Assembly: GCF_003610895.1 (NCBI RefSeq)
Contig: NZ_MCAS01000003.1
Span: 124,001 to 188,000 of the forward strand
Length of the DNA stretch: 64,000 nt
DNA from: Paraburkholderia fungorum
GTDB lineage: Bacteria > Pseudomonadota > Gammaproteobacteria > Burkholderiales > Burkholderiaceae
Reading direction: 5' to 3'
In this document: positions 18,503-27,848 of the stretch, piece by piece
How the letters are laid out: each line of letters begins with the position of its first letter
Position numbering within the stretch: position 1 is the first letter of the stretch
Program-made: the position numbers and the translations under genes
Notes under the pieces: model-generated
What the model was told of the DNA's origin: nothing
Databases searched by the model: none
What the model saw: the letters and a program-made list of their open reading frames with translations, nothing else

Positions 18503-21500
18503 ATGATTTTCGATAGGAATCACGAGGCACAGCAGAATGCCTTTGACGCATTAACAGCCACGGTCCGGCGGGAGCGTCTGTTTTTCTATTGGGGACTTTG
18601 CCTTGTCATCGTCGGCGTTTTGAGCGTCGCGATACTGGCGACCTACCTCGCCATGCATGCGGAAGTCGAGCGGAGATCAGAGCAGATCGAACGATACGCG
18701 TCGGAGATGGGCCGGGTCGTCGAAGGCAGTGAGGTGCTCGCCCGGCGCATGAATCATACGGTCAAGTACTATTTTTCGAATGCGGGAGGATGGGAAACCG
18801 GGCGCTTCGGCGATGTAATCAGAACATTGGGCAAGTCGGACGAAGCGCAAGGGCGTCCCGCATTCAAGGCCGAACCTTTCCTGATCGTGCTGCCTCAGGA
18901 AGGGCGCAAGGACTTGCGAGCCAGCTGGGAAGCCGAGGCCAATGCGCTCGCAAACATCGCGGCAAGCGGCATGTCCACGTTGGATTCGATGAAAATCAGG
19001 CGGCGTGCCTATGTAGTTGGACTCAATCGCGACTATGCCGTGCTCTTTCCAGCGGTGAATGATCAGCGGCCAGGCGACGCGCAGCGAATCGGTTCATTGG
19101 CTCTGGTGCAGATGTTGCGTGAAAAGGGAGTTGGTAGAGAAAAGATCGCGGGGGTAAGGGAAGCAGCGGAAGCAGCAGAAACAGCGGAAGGCATACGCTG
19201 GAATTACTCGTCGGGCGACAAAGACCATGCTGAGAGCGTACTGAGTTGCGTTGGCATGGTTGAGGTAGCGGGGAAAGGACTCGTGCTGTTCGGTTCGGAC
19301 TTGCCTGCCAGGTCTCTCCTCGCGGGAATCCGGCGCGAGGATACGTATGGTGCGCTGGGACTGTACAGTTCGACCGCACTCCTGATCGACCGCAGCGCTG
19401 CCGGCGCGTGGTTTGAACGGGGGGCGGTGCTGGCGCTGCGCCAGCCGGACGAGACCGGGGCGCGCTTGACGCGAGACGGGCTGTATCTCATCGAACCAGT
19501 CGGCGAACATTTCGGCCATCTGGTCTATGGCATGAGCTATGTCGAACTTCTCAAGGCGACGGCGCAGCCAATTGGCTGGATATGGGCACTCGGAGCCGCC
19601 TTTCTTTTTGCGTTGCTCGCAGTGGTTTATCAGTGGAACAAGCGGGTTCTCGCAAGAGGCCACCTGGCTTCAAGACGCGCTATCGAACACGAGATACAGA
19701 ACCACGTGCTGGTGAGCGAAATGCCGATGGGCTTGCTCATTATTCGTGCCGCTGACTATTCGGTGATGCGGGCGAACCGGTTGGCGGTGTCGCTTCTCGA
19801 TATGCGCGCACCCATAAAACTGCCGTCGGCTATCGAAATGGCGTTCCGCGCGCGCTGGGCGGATTGCGGGCCGGCCGGTTCGGAGATTGTGCGCTTCACG
19901 ATGGACTTGAGCGACGAGGCCCGGGGCAAGCCGTTCTTTCTTCACATTGCCTGCGCACCCGTTACTTATAGCGCAGAGGCGGTGCTGATATGCGCGGTCA
20001 GCGACATAACGGTGCAGAAGCTCGCCGAACTCGAATCCAGGAAGGCGCGCGAAGAATCGGACCGGCTGCTTCGGGCGAGATCGAACTTCTTTGCGTCGGT
20101 GAGTCACGAAATCAAGACTCCATTGAGTGTGATTCTCGGAAACGTCGATCTGCTTCCCGTCGGGAAATTGGGCGACGCTGAAGCAGAGCGGCTCAAAGCT
20201 GTCCATACGGGGGCGAAAGCACTGCGGCGGATTGTGACCGATATTCTCGATCTGTCGAGAGTCGAAGCGGGCGTGATGAAACTGGTGGAATCCAGGTTTT
20301 ATGCTCTCCAATGCGTGGAAGGTGTGGTGCGAGGGTATGTGGAACGTGCGATCTCCCGGCACATTGATTTCCACATCTTCCAGGATCCGGCGATGGCGCG
20401 GCATGCCTTGATTGGCGACCCGAGCAGAATCGCCCAGATCCTCGACAACCTGCTCGACAACGCGTTCAAGTTCACGAACGCAGGGGGCGTGACGGTCAGG
20501 AGTTCTCTCGTACTGGAAACGCCGGCATGCGCGACCTTGTTGCTGGAAGTGAGCGACTCCGGCGGTGGGATGGATGAGCAACTGGTCGAACGCATCTTCA
20601 CGCCATTTGCACAGGCGGACGGCGAAAACCGGCGATATGCCGGAACGGGGTTGGGGCTATCGATTTGCGCGACGCTTTGCAAGTTGATGGGCGGCACCGT
20701 TACCGTGAAGAGCATCCTTCATGTGGGTTCGGTTTTCACCGTGCGCCTGCCTCTGGCCGTCGCGCCGGGCCACGCTGTTGCGACAAACGGGATGATGGGC
20801 AATGCCCTGATTGTGACCGAGATGATCGAGTACGGTGAATGTCTGCAGGCATGGCTCACCGACTGGGGATGGCGTGCTTCGATTCGGGAGGGGGCGGCGT
20901 CCGCGCTTGAAACACGGGACGCGATGGCCGATGTGATCGTGTTGACGGAAAGCAATGCGGGTTGCGCTCTCGAGATTTCGAACCGGACCCAGGTGCCCGT
21001 TGTCCTGGTCGCGCGGGTGGCGGTGGAACGTCCCGTACGTCTTGCCGAGCGTGTGATCGAAGTGAGCGCCTTCAACACCGAGGCGCTCAAGGAGGCGTTG
21101 CAGCTGGCCATCAGCCGGACTTCGGCAGAGGAGATTCCGGCCGTGCCCGTTGCCGGCGAAGAGACCGGCGTCGTCTTGTCTTCCAGCCGCGACCAGGGTG
21201 AGACACTGACTGTGCTCGTCGTGGACGACAGCAAGTTGAACCGGGAGTTGTTGGTCGATCAGGTCAGGTCGCTCGGATATGGTGTACTAAGCGCGACGTG
21301 CGGCGCGGAGGCCGTAGTGATGCTGCACCACAACCCTGTTGATATTGTGCTGACCGATCTGGATCTGCCCGGTATGAGCGGGGTCGAGCTGCTTGACGTC
21401 GTACGCGAGGAAAGTCCGGCGATCCCGGTGATAGCCGTGAGCGCCAATGACTTTGATAGCGAAGTGGAGACGCGGCTCGCTCAGGGTTTCTTCGACTATG

Positions 21501-21922
21501 TCGCCAAACCGGTCAGTCTCGAAAGGCTATCGCGTGTGCTGGTGAGGTGCCATGCGCCACATCCCGAGGAAGAGTTCGCCGACGATCGCTGGACTCAGGA
21601 AACCGTGTCCATGGACCCCGCGGGGAGAGAAGCGCTGGCCGCCAGGTTTCAGGCGCACTCGAAAGAAGAGCTCGACGAGTTGCAACGGCTGATGTTGAAC
21701 CGGGATATCCGTGCGCTCGAACGGTGGATGCACCGGATGCGAGGCGCGCTACTCCTGATAGGACATCCGGCTCTCGCCGATCGATGTCTTGAGCTCGAAC
21801 TGGCCTGCACGGGGGCAAGCGAGTGGTGCGACGACTGGCGCACCGTCGTGGATGACATTGAAGCGCATATCGCCGCGTTATGTTTGAGCGACATGGCCGA
21901 TTTGCGAGGATTGCATGAATAG
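18503..21922 (+). CDS. Unorthodox hybrid sensor kinase with receiver and Hpt domains (RocS/RcsC-like)
   Basis: A 1139-residue inner membrane sensor. TM1 is about 27-52, a periplasmic sensor region with no recognised domain about 53-350, and TM2 about 355-375. A PAS-like segment (about 395-505) precedes HisKA with phospho-acceptor His535 (SVSHEIKTPLS). The HATPase follows (N-box NLLDNAFKFT, G-boxes DSGGGMDE and GTGLGLSI). A receiver has Asp952 in IVLTDLDLPGMSG, and a C-terminal Hpt domain has His1077 in RWMHRMRGALLLIG. This His-Asp-His relay is what feeds RcsB/BvgA/RocA-type regulators, and one such regulator plus a RocR-like protein lie at 5.5-7.5 kb. Pairing is inferred. Confidence 0.88.
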   Translation: MIFDRNHEAQQNAFDALTATVRRERLFFYWGLCLVIVGVLSVAILATYLAMHAEVERRSEQIERYASEMGRVVEGSEVLARRMNHTVKYYFSNAGGWETGRFGDVIRTLGKSDEAQGRPAFKAEPFLIVLPQEGRKDLRASWEAEANALANIAASGMSTLDSMKIRRRAYVVGLNRDYAVLFPAVNDQRPGDAQRIGSLALVQMLREKGVGREKIAGVREAAEAAETAEGIRWNYSSGDKDHAESVLSCVGMVEVAGKGLVLFGSDLPARSLLAGIRREDTYGALGLYSSTALLIDRSAAGAWFERGAVLALRQPDETGARLTRDGLYLIEPVGEHFGHLVYGMSYVELLKATAQPIGWIWALGAAFLFALLAVVYQWNKRVLARGHLASRRAIEHEIQNHVLVSEMPMGLLIIRAADYSVMRANRLAVSLLDMRAPIKLPSAIEMAFRARWADCGPAGSEIVRFTMDLSDEARGKPFFLHIACAPVTYSAEAVLICAVSDITVQKLAELESRKAREESDRLLRARSNFFASVSHEIKTPLSVILGNVDLLPVGKLGDAEAERLKAVHTGAKALRRIVTDILDLSRVEAGVMKLVESRFYALQCVEGVVRGYVERAISRHIDFHIFQDPAMARHALIGDPSRIAQILDNLLDNAFKFTNAGGVTVRSSLVLETPACATLLLEVSDSGGGMDEQLVERIFTPFAQADGENRRYAGTGLGLSICATLCKLMGGTVTVKSILHVGSVFTVRLPLAVAPGHAVATNGMMGNALIVTEMIEYGECLQAWLTDWGWRASIREGAASALETRDAMADVIVLTESNAGCALEISNRTQVPVVLVARVAVERPVRLAERVIEVSAFNTEALKEALQLAISRTSAEEIPAVPVAGEETGVVLSSSRDQGETLTVLVVDDSKLNRELLVDQVRSLGYGVLSATCGAEAVVMLHHNPVDIVLTDLDLPGMSGVELLDVVREESPAIPVIAVSANDFDSEVETRLAQGFFDYVAKPVSLERLSRVLVRCHAPHPEEEFADDRWTQETVSMDPAGREALAARFQAHSKEELDELQRLMLNRDIRALERWMHRMRGALLLIGHPALADRCLELELACTGASEWCDDWRTVVDDIEAHIAALCLSDMADLRGLHE

Positions 21923-21979
21923 CGCCGCGACTGCTTTCTTCGGCTATTGAGCTGGAACGATCCTTCGTTCACCGTTTCC

Positions 21980-24778
21980 ATGAGTTCTCCAATGGGTGCT
22001 ATGCGCATTGATCAGCTGTTTCGGCTGGTTGCCGTGATTGTTCTGGCAGTGACAATGAGTGGTGCGGGATTGCTCCTGGCACGAGACTGGACGTCCTACG
22101 AGGCAAAAAAACGGGCCGCGACGCTTCTGCAGGTTCTCAAGACGACGCTGACCTCGGCTGAGTATCTCACCGCTGAGCGAGGGTCTGCGAATGCGCTGAT
22201 TGGTGCTTCGCTATTCGAGGGAAGCGGTTTGAGAGCGGCACTCGATCAGGCAAGAACACGAAGTGATGCCGTTCTCGCCGTCGCGCTCAAGCAGCTTCAG
22301 GAATCGTCCTGCGACGACTGCGAGCATGGCGCCGCGCGCCTGATATCGGTGCGGGAGCGCCTCTGGCTGGCGCGGCAGCAGATCGATCGCCTCGTTGCCG
22401 TGCCGCGCGAGGAGCGCTCCACGCGCGCCGCGGACCACGCTATTGCAGGGATGTTTCGGCTCATCGACGATCTGGCGGCAGTCAATGACCGAATCATTCT
22501 CGAGCTGATTCGAGACGAGCCATCGGTGGCGGAACACGTGCTGGCCGCGCGTCTCGCTGCGGAACTGCGAGAACAGGCTGGTCGCGCCGGATCGATATTC
22601 ATGCCGGCGCTGATGAGCCGCAAAGGACTGTCTGGCGACGATCTGGAGAGACTCTGGCTGGTGATGGGACGCATTCATGCCTTGGGAGATTTGATCCGCA
22701 GCGGCACGCTTGGGCGTCCTGTTGCAGTAACGCAGATGCAGCGGATCTATTTCGACGATGGCATTGCCTATTTGCAGCAGATCGCGCAACCGGCTTCCGC
22801 GGAAGCAACGATTCCCACGGCGGCGGCGTTTGCGCAGCACTATGTGCCACTCATGCGGCCAATTACGACACTGCGGGATGCCGAGCTCGACGCCGCCATT
22901 CAGGACGTGGATGAGCGCAAGGGCAACACGCGCAATGCGCTTATTGTGCTGGCCGCAGTGGTGGCGACGATCATCATCTCGGTGGTCTGCGTCCTTGTTC
23001 TCTTCTCACGGAGAATCATCGGGCCGATCTCCGCCGCGACTGTCTCGCTGCGCAGTCTCGCCAGCGGGAACTACGCCACACCGGTCTATCCGTTCAGACA
23101 GAAGGACCAGATCAGTGCGCTTCTTGAGGCGTTGCAGGCGTTAAGGGATGCGATGGTGCGAAACGGCCAGTTGGAGTCCGAGCGCTCCACGCTGGTCGAG
23201 CGCTTGCGGGAGGCTGTGAACGATAGCCAGCTTCAAGTCGGGCTGCTCAAGGAGGCAAGAGATGCGGCGGTTGCCTCATCCAGGGCTAAAGGCAGATTTC
23301 TGGCGATGATGAGTCATGAGATCAGAACACCGATGCATGGTCTGCGTGGTCTTCTCGAGGCATTGCGGGGAACCGTTCTTGACCCCCGGCAGCGGCATTA
23401 TCTGGATGTTGCGGACCGGTCTGCCGAAGCATTGATGCAGATACTCAACGACATCCTCGAGTATTCCATGGCGGATGGCGGTGTGCTTGCCATGACACCC
23501 GCGCCCACGGACATCCGGGAGGTCGTTGACGAGGTCATGGCGGCGCTCGCCGGGAACGGTGAGAGCAAGGGACTTGAGATGGAGGTGCACATCCATCCCG
23601 GCGTTGCCGCAACGTATCTTGCCGACGCGTACCGGCTTCGCCAGGTTCTGCTCAGTCTGCTTTCGAACGCAATCAAGTTCACGTCGCGAGGGCGCGTTGG
23701 AATATCGGTTGCTCCCGGAAACGTAGACGGCACGAGGCAACAAGTCGTGCTCACCGTCTACGATACCGGAGTCGGTATTCCGGAGGCTGCACAGAAAGGC
23801 CTGTTCCTCCCGTTCGAGCAATCTGAAGGGATGCTCACGCGCCGTTTCGGCGGCGTAGGGATCGGCCTCGCGATCAGCAAGCGTCTGGTCGAGATGATGG
23901 GAGGAACCATAGAGATCCAGAGTGCCGAGCAGCTCGGGACCTCGGTGATACTGAGTCTTGAGCTGACCGTGCAGCGCGAGCGGTACGACTTCCCGGATCT
24001 CAAAGGGCGGGTGCTTCTCATCGGAACCGAAAAAATCCATGTGGCAAGCTCGCTGCGAGCCTACGCGCTTGCGGCCGGGATGGAGCCGCTCGAAGGGCGA
24101 GTGTGGCCGCGAGATGGGAGCATACCCACGCTCTACGCGCGGGACTCGGAAGGCGCCATACCTGAGTGGCGAGAGCATGCCATGCTGGTTGGGCGATTCG
24201 ATTCCGCGCCCCCAGGGGGGGCCCCGGCGTCGCCGAACTATTGGGTGAACCCGCCGAACTGGCGTCTCTTTGTCGCCGCCTGTCAGGAAGCGATGGCTCA
24301 GGAGGCGAGTGCCGGTATTGCCGTCAGCGGCGTTGCCGAACCCTCTCTGGATTGGGCGGCAATGGGTCCTGTGGTGGTCGCGGACGACAGCCCCGTTAAC
24401 TGCCTGGTGCTGACGAGTCAGTTGAAACAACTCGGCTGTGAGGCGGTCCTGACCTGCAGCGATGGCGCAGAGGCATGGGGCGTTCTTTCGACGACGAGAG
24501 TGGGACTCCTTATTACCGATGTCTACATGCCGCGGCTGGACGGCATCGAGTTGATTTCGCGCGTGCGTGCGGGTGAGCCCGTCTCCTGCCGCCACACGCG
24601 AATTGTCGCCATTACTGCTTCCGTTCTGAAGGAGACGGAGCAACGCTGCCGGGACGCCGGCGCGGACGTGTTTCTGACCAAACCGGTATCGGCCAATCAA
24701 TTGCGAAATGCTCTGGCCGCGATGTGCAGGACGAAGCAGGAAATATCCGCCTCTAGCGCTCGCGGAACCACGTCATAG
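21980..24778 (+). CDS. Hybrid sensor histidine kinase with HAMP and receiver, no Hpt
   Basis: A 932-residue membrane kinase read from the ATG at 21980; starts at 21947 (TTG) and 22004 (ATG) are alternatives. TM1 is near residues 12-35, a helical sensor region contains YLTAERGSANALIGASL (resembling nitrate/nitrite-sensing NIT domains), and TM2 is about 320-345 followed by HAMP. A coiled coil leads to HisKA with His446 (MMSHEIRTPMHG). HATPase motifs are LLSNAIKFTS, DTGVGIPE and GVGIGLAIS. A C-terminal receiver carries Asp847 (LLITDVYMPRLDG). With no Hpt domain of its own, it may depend on the Hpt of the preceding kinase, 57 bases upstream. Confidence 0.87.
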   Translation: MSSPMGAMRIDQLFRLVAVIVLAVTMSGAGLLLARDWTSYEAKKRAATLLQVLKTTLTSAEYLTAERGSANALIGASLFEGSGLRAALDQARTRSDAVLAVALKQLQESSCDDCEHGAARLISVRERLWLARQQIDRLVAVPREERSTRAADHAIAGMFRLIDDLAAVNDRIILELIRDEPSVAEHVLAARLAAELREQAGRAGSIFMPALMSRKGLSGDDLERLWLVMGRIHALGDLIRSGTLGRPVAVTQMQRIYFDDGIAYLQQIAQPASAEATIPTAAAFAQHYVPLMRPITTLRDAELDAAIQDVDERKGNTRNALIVLAAVVATIIISVVCVLVLFSRRIIGPISAATVSLRSLASGNYATPVYPFRQKDQISALLEALQALRDAMVRNGQLESERSTLVERLREAVNDSQLQVGLLKEARDAAVASSRAKGRFLAMMSHEIRTPMHGLRGLLEALRGTVLDPRQRHYLDVADRSAEALMQILNDILEYSMADGGVLAMTPAPTDIREVVDEVMAALAGNGESKGLEMEVHIHPGVAATYLADAYRLRQVLLSLLSNAIKFTSRGRVGISVAPGNVDGTRQQVVLTVYDTGVGIPEAAQKGLFLPFEQSEGMLTRRFGGVGIGLAISKRLVEMMGGTIEIQSAEQLGTSVILSLELTVQRERYDFPDLKGRVLLIGTEKIHVASSLRAYALAAGMEPLEGRVWPRDGSIPTLYARDSEGAIPEWREHAMLVGRFDSAPPGGAPASPNYWVNPPNWRLFVAACQEAMAQEASAGIAVSGVAEPSLDWAAMGPVVVADDSPVNCLVLTSQLKQLGCEAVLTCSDGAEAWGVLSTTRVGLLITDVYMPRLDGIELISRVRAGEPVSCRHTRIVAITASVLKETEQRCRDAGADVFLTKPVSANQLRNALAAMCRTKQEISASSARGTTS

Positions 24779-24864
24779 CCGTATTGGCAGGCGTGACACG
24801 GTAAGGCCGGAGGATGTTGATGCTGGTGCGGGTTTCTCGATGGAACAGAGACAATGGCTCGGTA

Positions 24865-25749
24865 TCAAACCTGCGACAGCATCCATTCGCGAAAGCGTTT
24901 CAAGCCCGGGCGCGTCTCGATGCGCTCAGGGAAATAGCACAGGTAGTGCCCCTGTTCTACGTCGATCGGCGCGCTCAAAGGCTCCACGAGGCTGCCGGCG
25001 GCGAGATTGTCGCGCACGAGAAAGGCTGGGATGAGCGCGAGCCCAAGACCTGCCTGCGCCGCCTGGATCAGCACGGAGTATTGCTCGAAGCGCGGGCCCG
25101 CGAGCACCTGCATATCCTGCACGTCGTAGAAACTGGCCCATTGTCCCCACACCCGTTCAGCTTGCCCGTGCAGAAGCCGGGGGGCGCGGGCCGCGTCCTG
25201 CAACCGGCGCATCGGATACCGCTGCTGATACTCGGGGGCGCATACCAGTACAAAGGTATGTCCGTCGATGTAATCGCAGACCACGCCTTCCCAACTGCCG
25301 TCGCCGTAACGGATGGCGGCGTCCAGATCCATCGGGAACGGATCGCCGTGAGCGAGATGCCGGCCGAAGCTGATGGTGACACCCGGCGTGCTGGCGAGGA
25401 AATCCGGCAGCCGCGGAATCAGCCATTTGGTCGTGAAGGTGGGCACGCTCGCGATCGTCAACAGGTCGTCCTGTCCAGCAGTGCTCATCAATTCGAGTGT
25501 GGCGTTGCCGATTTCGTGCAACGGACCGGCTACCCGCCCGAGGTAGAGGCTGCCCGAGCGGGTGAGCACGAGATTGCGGCCATCCCGAACGAAGAGTTGC
25601 ACGCCTAACAGGGCTTCCAGACCGGAAATTTGCCTGCTGACCGCGCTAGGAGTCAGGCTCAGTTCGCGCGCGGCCCGCGAAAAGTTCAGATGTTTCGCCG
25701 AACTGGCAAAGGCGAGGAGTTCAGCGACGTTCGGGTAGCGGTATTTCAT
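24865..25749 (-). CDS. LysR-type regulator, GcvA-like, divergent to an ABC importer
   Basis: A 294-residue LysR regulator with its DNA-binding domain at about 6-65 (NFSRAARELSLTPSAVSRQISGLEALLG) and an effector domain opening ASVPTFTTKWLIPRLPDFLASTPGVTISF, the GcvA-like subgroup that often controls amino acid and amine metabolism. It is divergent from the importer operon starting at 25920 and is its probable regulator. A GCGCAC/GTGCGC repeat in the gap (25779-25796) is a candidate site. The effector is unknown. Confidence 0.85.
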   Translation of the reverse strand: MKYRYPNVAELLAFASSAKHLNFSRAARELSLTPSAVSRQISGLEALLGVQLFVRDGRNLVLTRSGSLYLGRVAGPLHEIGNATLELMSTAGQDDLLTIASVPTFTTKWLIPRLPDFLASTPGVTISFGRHLAHGDPFPMDLDAAIRYGDGSWEGVVCDYIDGHTFVLVCAPEYQQRYPMRRLQDAARAPRLLHGQAERVWGQWASFYDVQDMQVLAGPRFEQYSVLIQAAQAGLGLALIPAFLVRDNLAAGSLVEPLSAPIDVEQGHYLCYFPERIETRPGLKRFREWMLSQV

Positions 25750-25778
25750 GGGTATTCAGGCGTCGAAGTGTTCCGGAT

Positions 25779-25796
25779 GCGCACAGCGCAGTGCGC
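25779..25796. promoter_or_regulatory. Inverted repeat between LysR gene and ABC operon
   Basis: GCGCAC-AGCGCA-GTGCGC is a 6-base inverted repeat with a 6-base spacer, 30 bases from the LysR start in the divergent promoter region. It is a candidate operator; nothing identifies the binding protein. Confidence 0.3.
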
Positions 25797-25919
25797 GTTT
25801 TGTACGTTTTTTTCATGACGACGCCATGTCCGATCCGCACAATTGAAAGCAATTCGAAATTCCGCGTGGCGCTGGGTCGCCGCGTATGAGTTTCAGTCTG
25901 CCTTCTGAGGAACGCCCGC

Positions 25920-26771
25920 ATGCAAACTCCCGTCGCACCGGCCATCGGACCCGGTGCTCCCGCGTATCGACGCGGCGGACGTACCGTGTCCGTCGGCCGC
26001 GTCGCGCTGAACGCCGTCATGGTGTTGTTCGCGATCTACATGCTGTTGCCGATCGTTTTGCTGCTGATCGGCGCATTCGGCGAAACATGGACCAACACCT
26101 TGCTGCCGAGCGGCATCACGGGGCATTGGTTTGCCGACCTCGCCGGCGACATGAGTTTCCGGCGCGCGTTCGGCGTGAGCCTGCTGGTTGCGTTGGCCTG
26201 TTGCGGTACGACCGCGGCGATCGGCCTGCCGCTCGCCTATGCATTGCACTATCGCTCGCTCTCCGGGCGTGGTCTGGTAGCGCGCCTCGTCGCACTGCTG
26301 CCGATCGGGGTTCCCGCGCTCACGCTCGGTTTCGGCTACATCGCCATCTTCAGCGGCGACACGCTGCCGTGGCTCGGCTCGCTGCCGCTGCTGATCGCCG
26401 CGCATACGGTATTGACCTTGCCTTATCTGACGCAGACGCTGCTGAGCGACCTGCGCCACCTCGATATCGAGCGTCTCGAAGCGTGCGCCGCGACGCTCGG
26501 CGCAACGCCGTTGCGGCAGTTCTACACGATCGTCCTGCCCAATCTCAGACAGAGCCTGTTTTCCGGGCTCGTGATGGTGGCCGCGTTGTCGATCGGCGAG
26601 TTCCAGATTTCCAATCTGATCGCGGGATTTCGCTATCGCAACTATCCGGTGGTGCTGCTGCAGGCGTTCTACGGAGCGACCGGCATGGCGTGCGCCGCCA
26701 CTGTGGTGCTGCTTTGCCTCGCGGTGATCGCGACGCTGGCATCGGTCAACACTGTTCAACGCCTGAAGTAA
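25920..26771 (+). CDS. ABC importer permease 1
   Basis: A 283-residue inner membrane permease of the binding-protein-dependent family with about six transmembrane segments (first at about 30-53, MVLFAIYMLLPIVLLLIGAF). The EAA loop that contacts the ATPase is seen in IERLEACAATLGATPLRQFYTIVLPNLRQ (about 182-210). It belongs to the PotC/PhnV-like group for small organic or iron substrates. An overlapping frame from 25886 is Arg-rich and is a shadow. First gene of an operon permease-ATPase-binding protein-permease-LOG protein. Confidence 0.87.
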   Translation: MQTPVAPAIGPGAPAYRRGGRTVSVGRVALNAVMVLFAIYMLLPIVLLLIGAFGETWTNTLLPSGITGHWFADLAGDMSFRRAFGVSLLVALACCGTTAAIGLPLAYALHYRSLSGRGLVARLVALLPIGVPALTLGFGYIAIFSGDTLPWLGSLPLLIAAHTVLTLPYLTQTLLSDLRHLDIERLEACAATLGATPLRQFYTIVLPNLRQSLFSGLVMVAALSIGEFQISNLIAGFRYRNYPVVLLQAFYGATGMACAATVVLLCLAVIATLASVNTVQRLK

Positions 26772-26775
26772 AACG

Positions 26776-27822
26776 ATGAGCCTCCAATTCGAAAACGTGA
26801 GCTTCACATATCCGGGTGCACAGCACGGCATCGAAGCGGTCACGCTGTCGGTCGCGCCGGGCGAACTGCTCGCCGTGATGGGCCGCAGCGGCTCCGGCAA
26901 GTCGACGGTTCTGCGGCTGACGGCAGGACTTCTAAACGGTTATCAAGGACGGATCACCATTGACGGCAAGGACGTCGCCGGCGTGCCCGTGTGGCGCCGC
27001 GAAGTCGGCATGGTGTTCCAGCAATACGCGCTTTTCCCGCATCTGAGTGTGATGGACAACGTGGCGTACGGCTTGCGCATGCGCGGCGTCGGTGCGGCGC
27101 AGCGGCGGACCCGCGCGCTCGAGATGCTGGAGCGGGTCGGTCTCACCGAGCACGCGGCGCGCCGCCCGACGCTGCTGTCGGGCGGGCAGCAGCAGCGCGT
27201 CGCACTGGCTCGCGCGCTTGCGTTCGAACCGAAGGTGTTGCTGCTGGACGAGCCGCTCGCGGCGCTCGATGCGGGTATCCGCCAGCAACTTCGCGACGAG
27301 ATTCGCACGCTGCAGCGCGCATGCGGCGCCACCACGCTTCTGGTGACGCACGACCAGGATGAAGCGCTGAGCATCGCCGACCGCGTGGCGGTGGTCGACG
27401 GCGGCCGGGTGCTGCAGGTGGATACGCCCGAGCGTCTCTACACGCAGCCGGTGTCGACGCAGGTGGCGCGCTTCGTCGGTCATTCGAGCGTGATACCTGG
27501 CCGTGTCTCCGGTGCGGGGATGGTGGATGTGTCGTTCGCCACGCTGTTCGCCGACACCGGCGTATTCCATCCCGGCGACGACGTCGAGGTGCTGGTCCGG
27601 CCGGAACATGTGCAGCCCGACCCGCCGGCTGCCGCGGTCAACCGGCTGAGGGGACGCCGCACCGAGGTGCGCTATTTCGGGGCGACCTGCCGCTACGACT
27701 TTGTACCGGACTCCGCACAGCGGCCGCTGTTATGCGAAGGGCGCCAGCTTGCCGCGCAGTCGATCGCGATCGCTCCCGAACATTTGCGCGTGCTGCCCGC
27801 ATCGATCAATCAATCCAGCTAA
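26776..27822 (+). CDS. ABC importer ATP-binding protein
   Basis: A 348-residue ATPase energising the importer. It has Walker A GRSGSGKST (about 36-44), Q-loop VFQQYALFPHLS, signature LSGGQQQRVALARAL, Walker B VLLLDEPLAALD and H-loop VTHDQDEAL. A C-terminal TOBE-type regulatory domain follows (about 235-345, EVLVRPEHVQPDPP). This is the PotA/FbpC/PhnT layout. It starts four bases after the first permease stop. Confidence 0.9.
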   Translation: MSLQFENVSFTYPGAQHGIEAVTLSVAPGELLAVMGRSGSGKSTVLRLTAGLLNGYQGRITIDGKDVAGVPVWRREVGMVFQQYALFPHLSVMDNVAYGLRMRGVGAAQRRTRALEMLERVGLTEHAARRPTLLSGGQQQRVALARALAFEPKVLLLDEPLAALDAGIRQQLRDEIRTLQRACGATTLLVTHDQDEALSIADRVAVVDGGRVLQVDTPERLYTQPVSTQVARFVGHSSVIPGRVSGAGMVDVSFATLFADTGVFHPGDDVEVLVRPEHVQPDPPAAAVNRLRGRRTEVRYFGATCRYDFVPDSAQRPLLCEGRQLAAQSIAIAPEHLRVLPASINQSS

Positions 27823-27848
27823 TTCACTTTGTTTAATGGAGAACCACC

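Noticed and set aside
23276..24700. 474-codon minus-strand frame opposite the second hybrid kinase
   Set aside because: No motif. The plus strand encodes HisKA, HATPase and receiver domains throughout.
25893..26900. 335-codon minus-strand frame opposite the ABC permease
   Set aside because: Gln/Arg/Asp-rich shadow. The plus strand shows membrane helices and an EAA loop.
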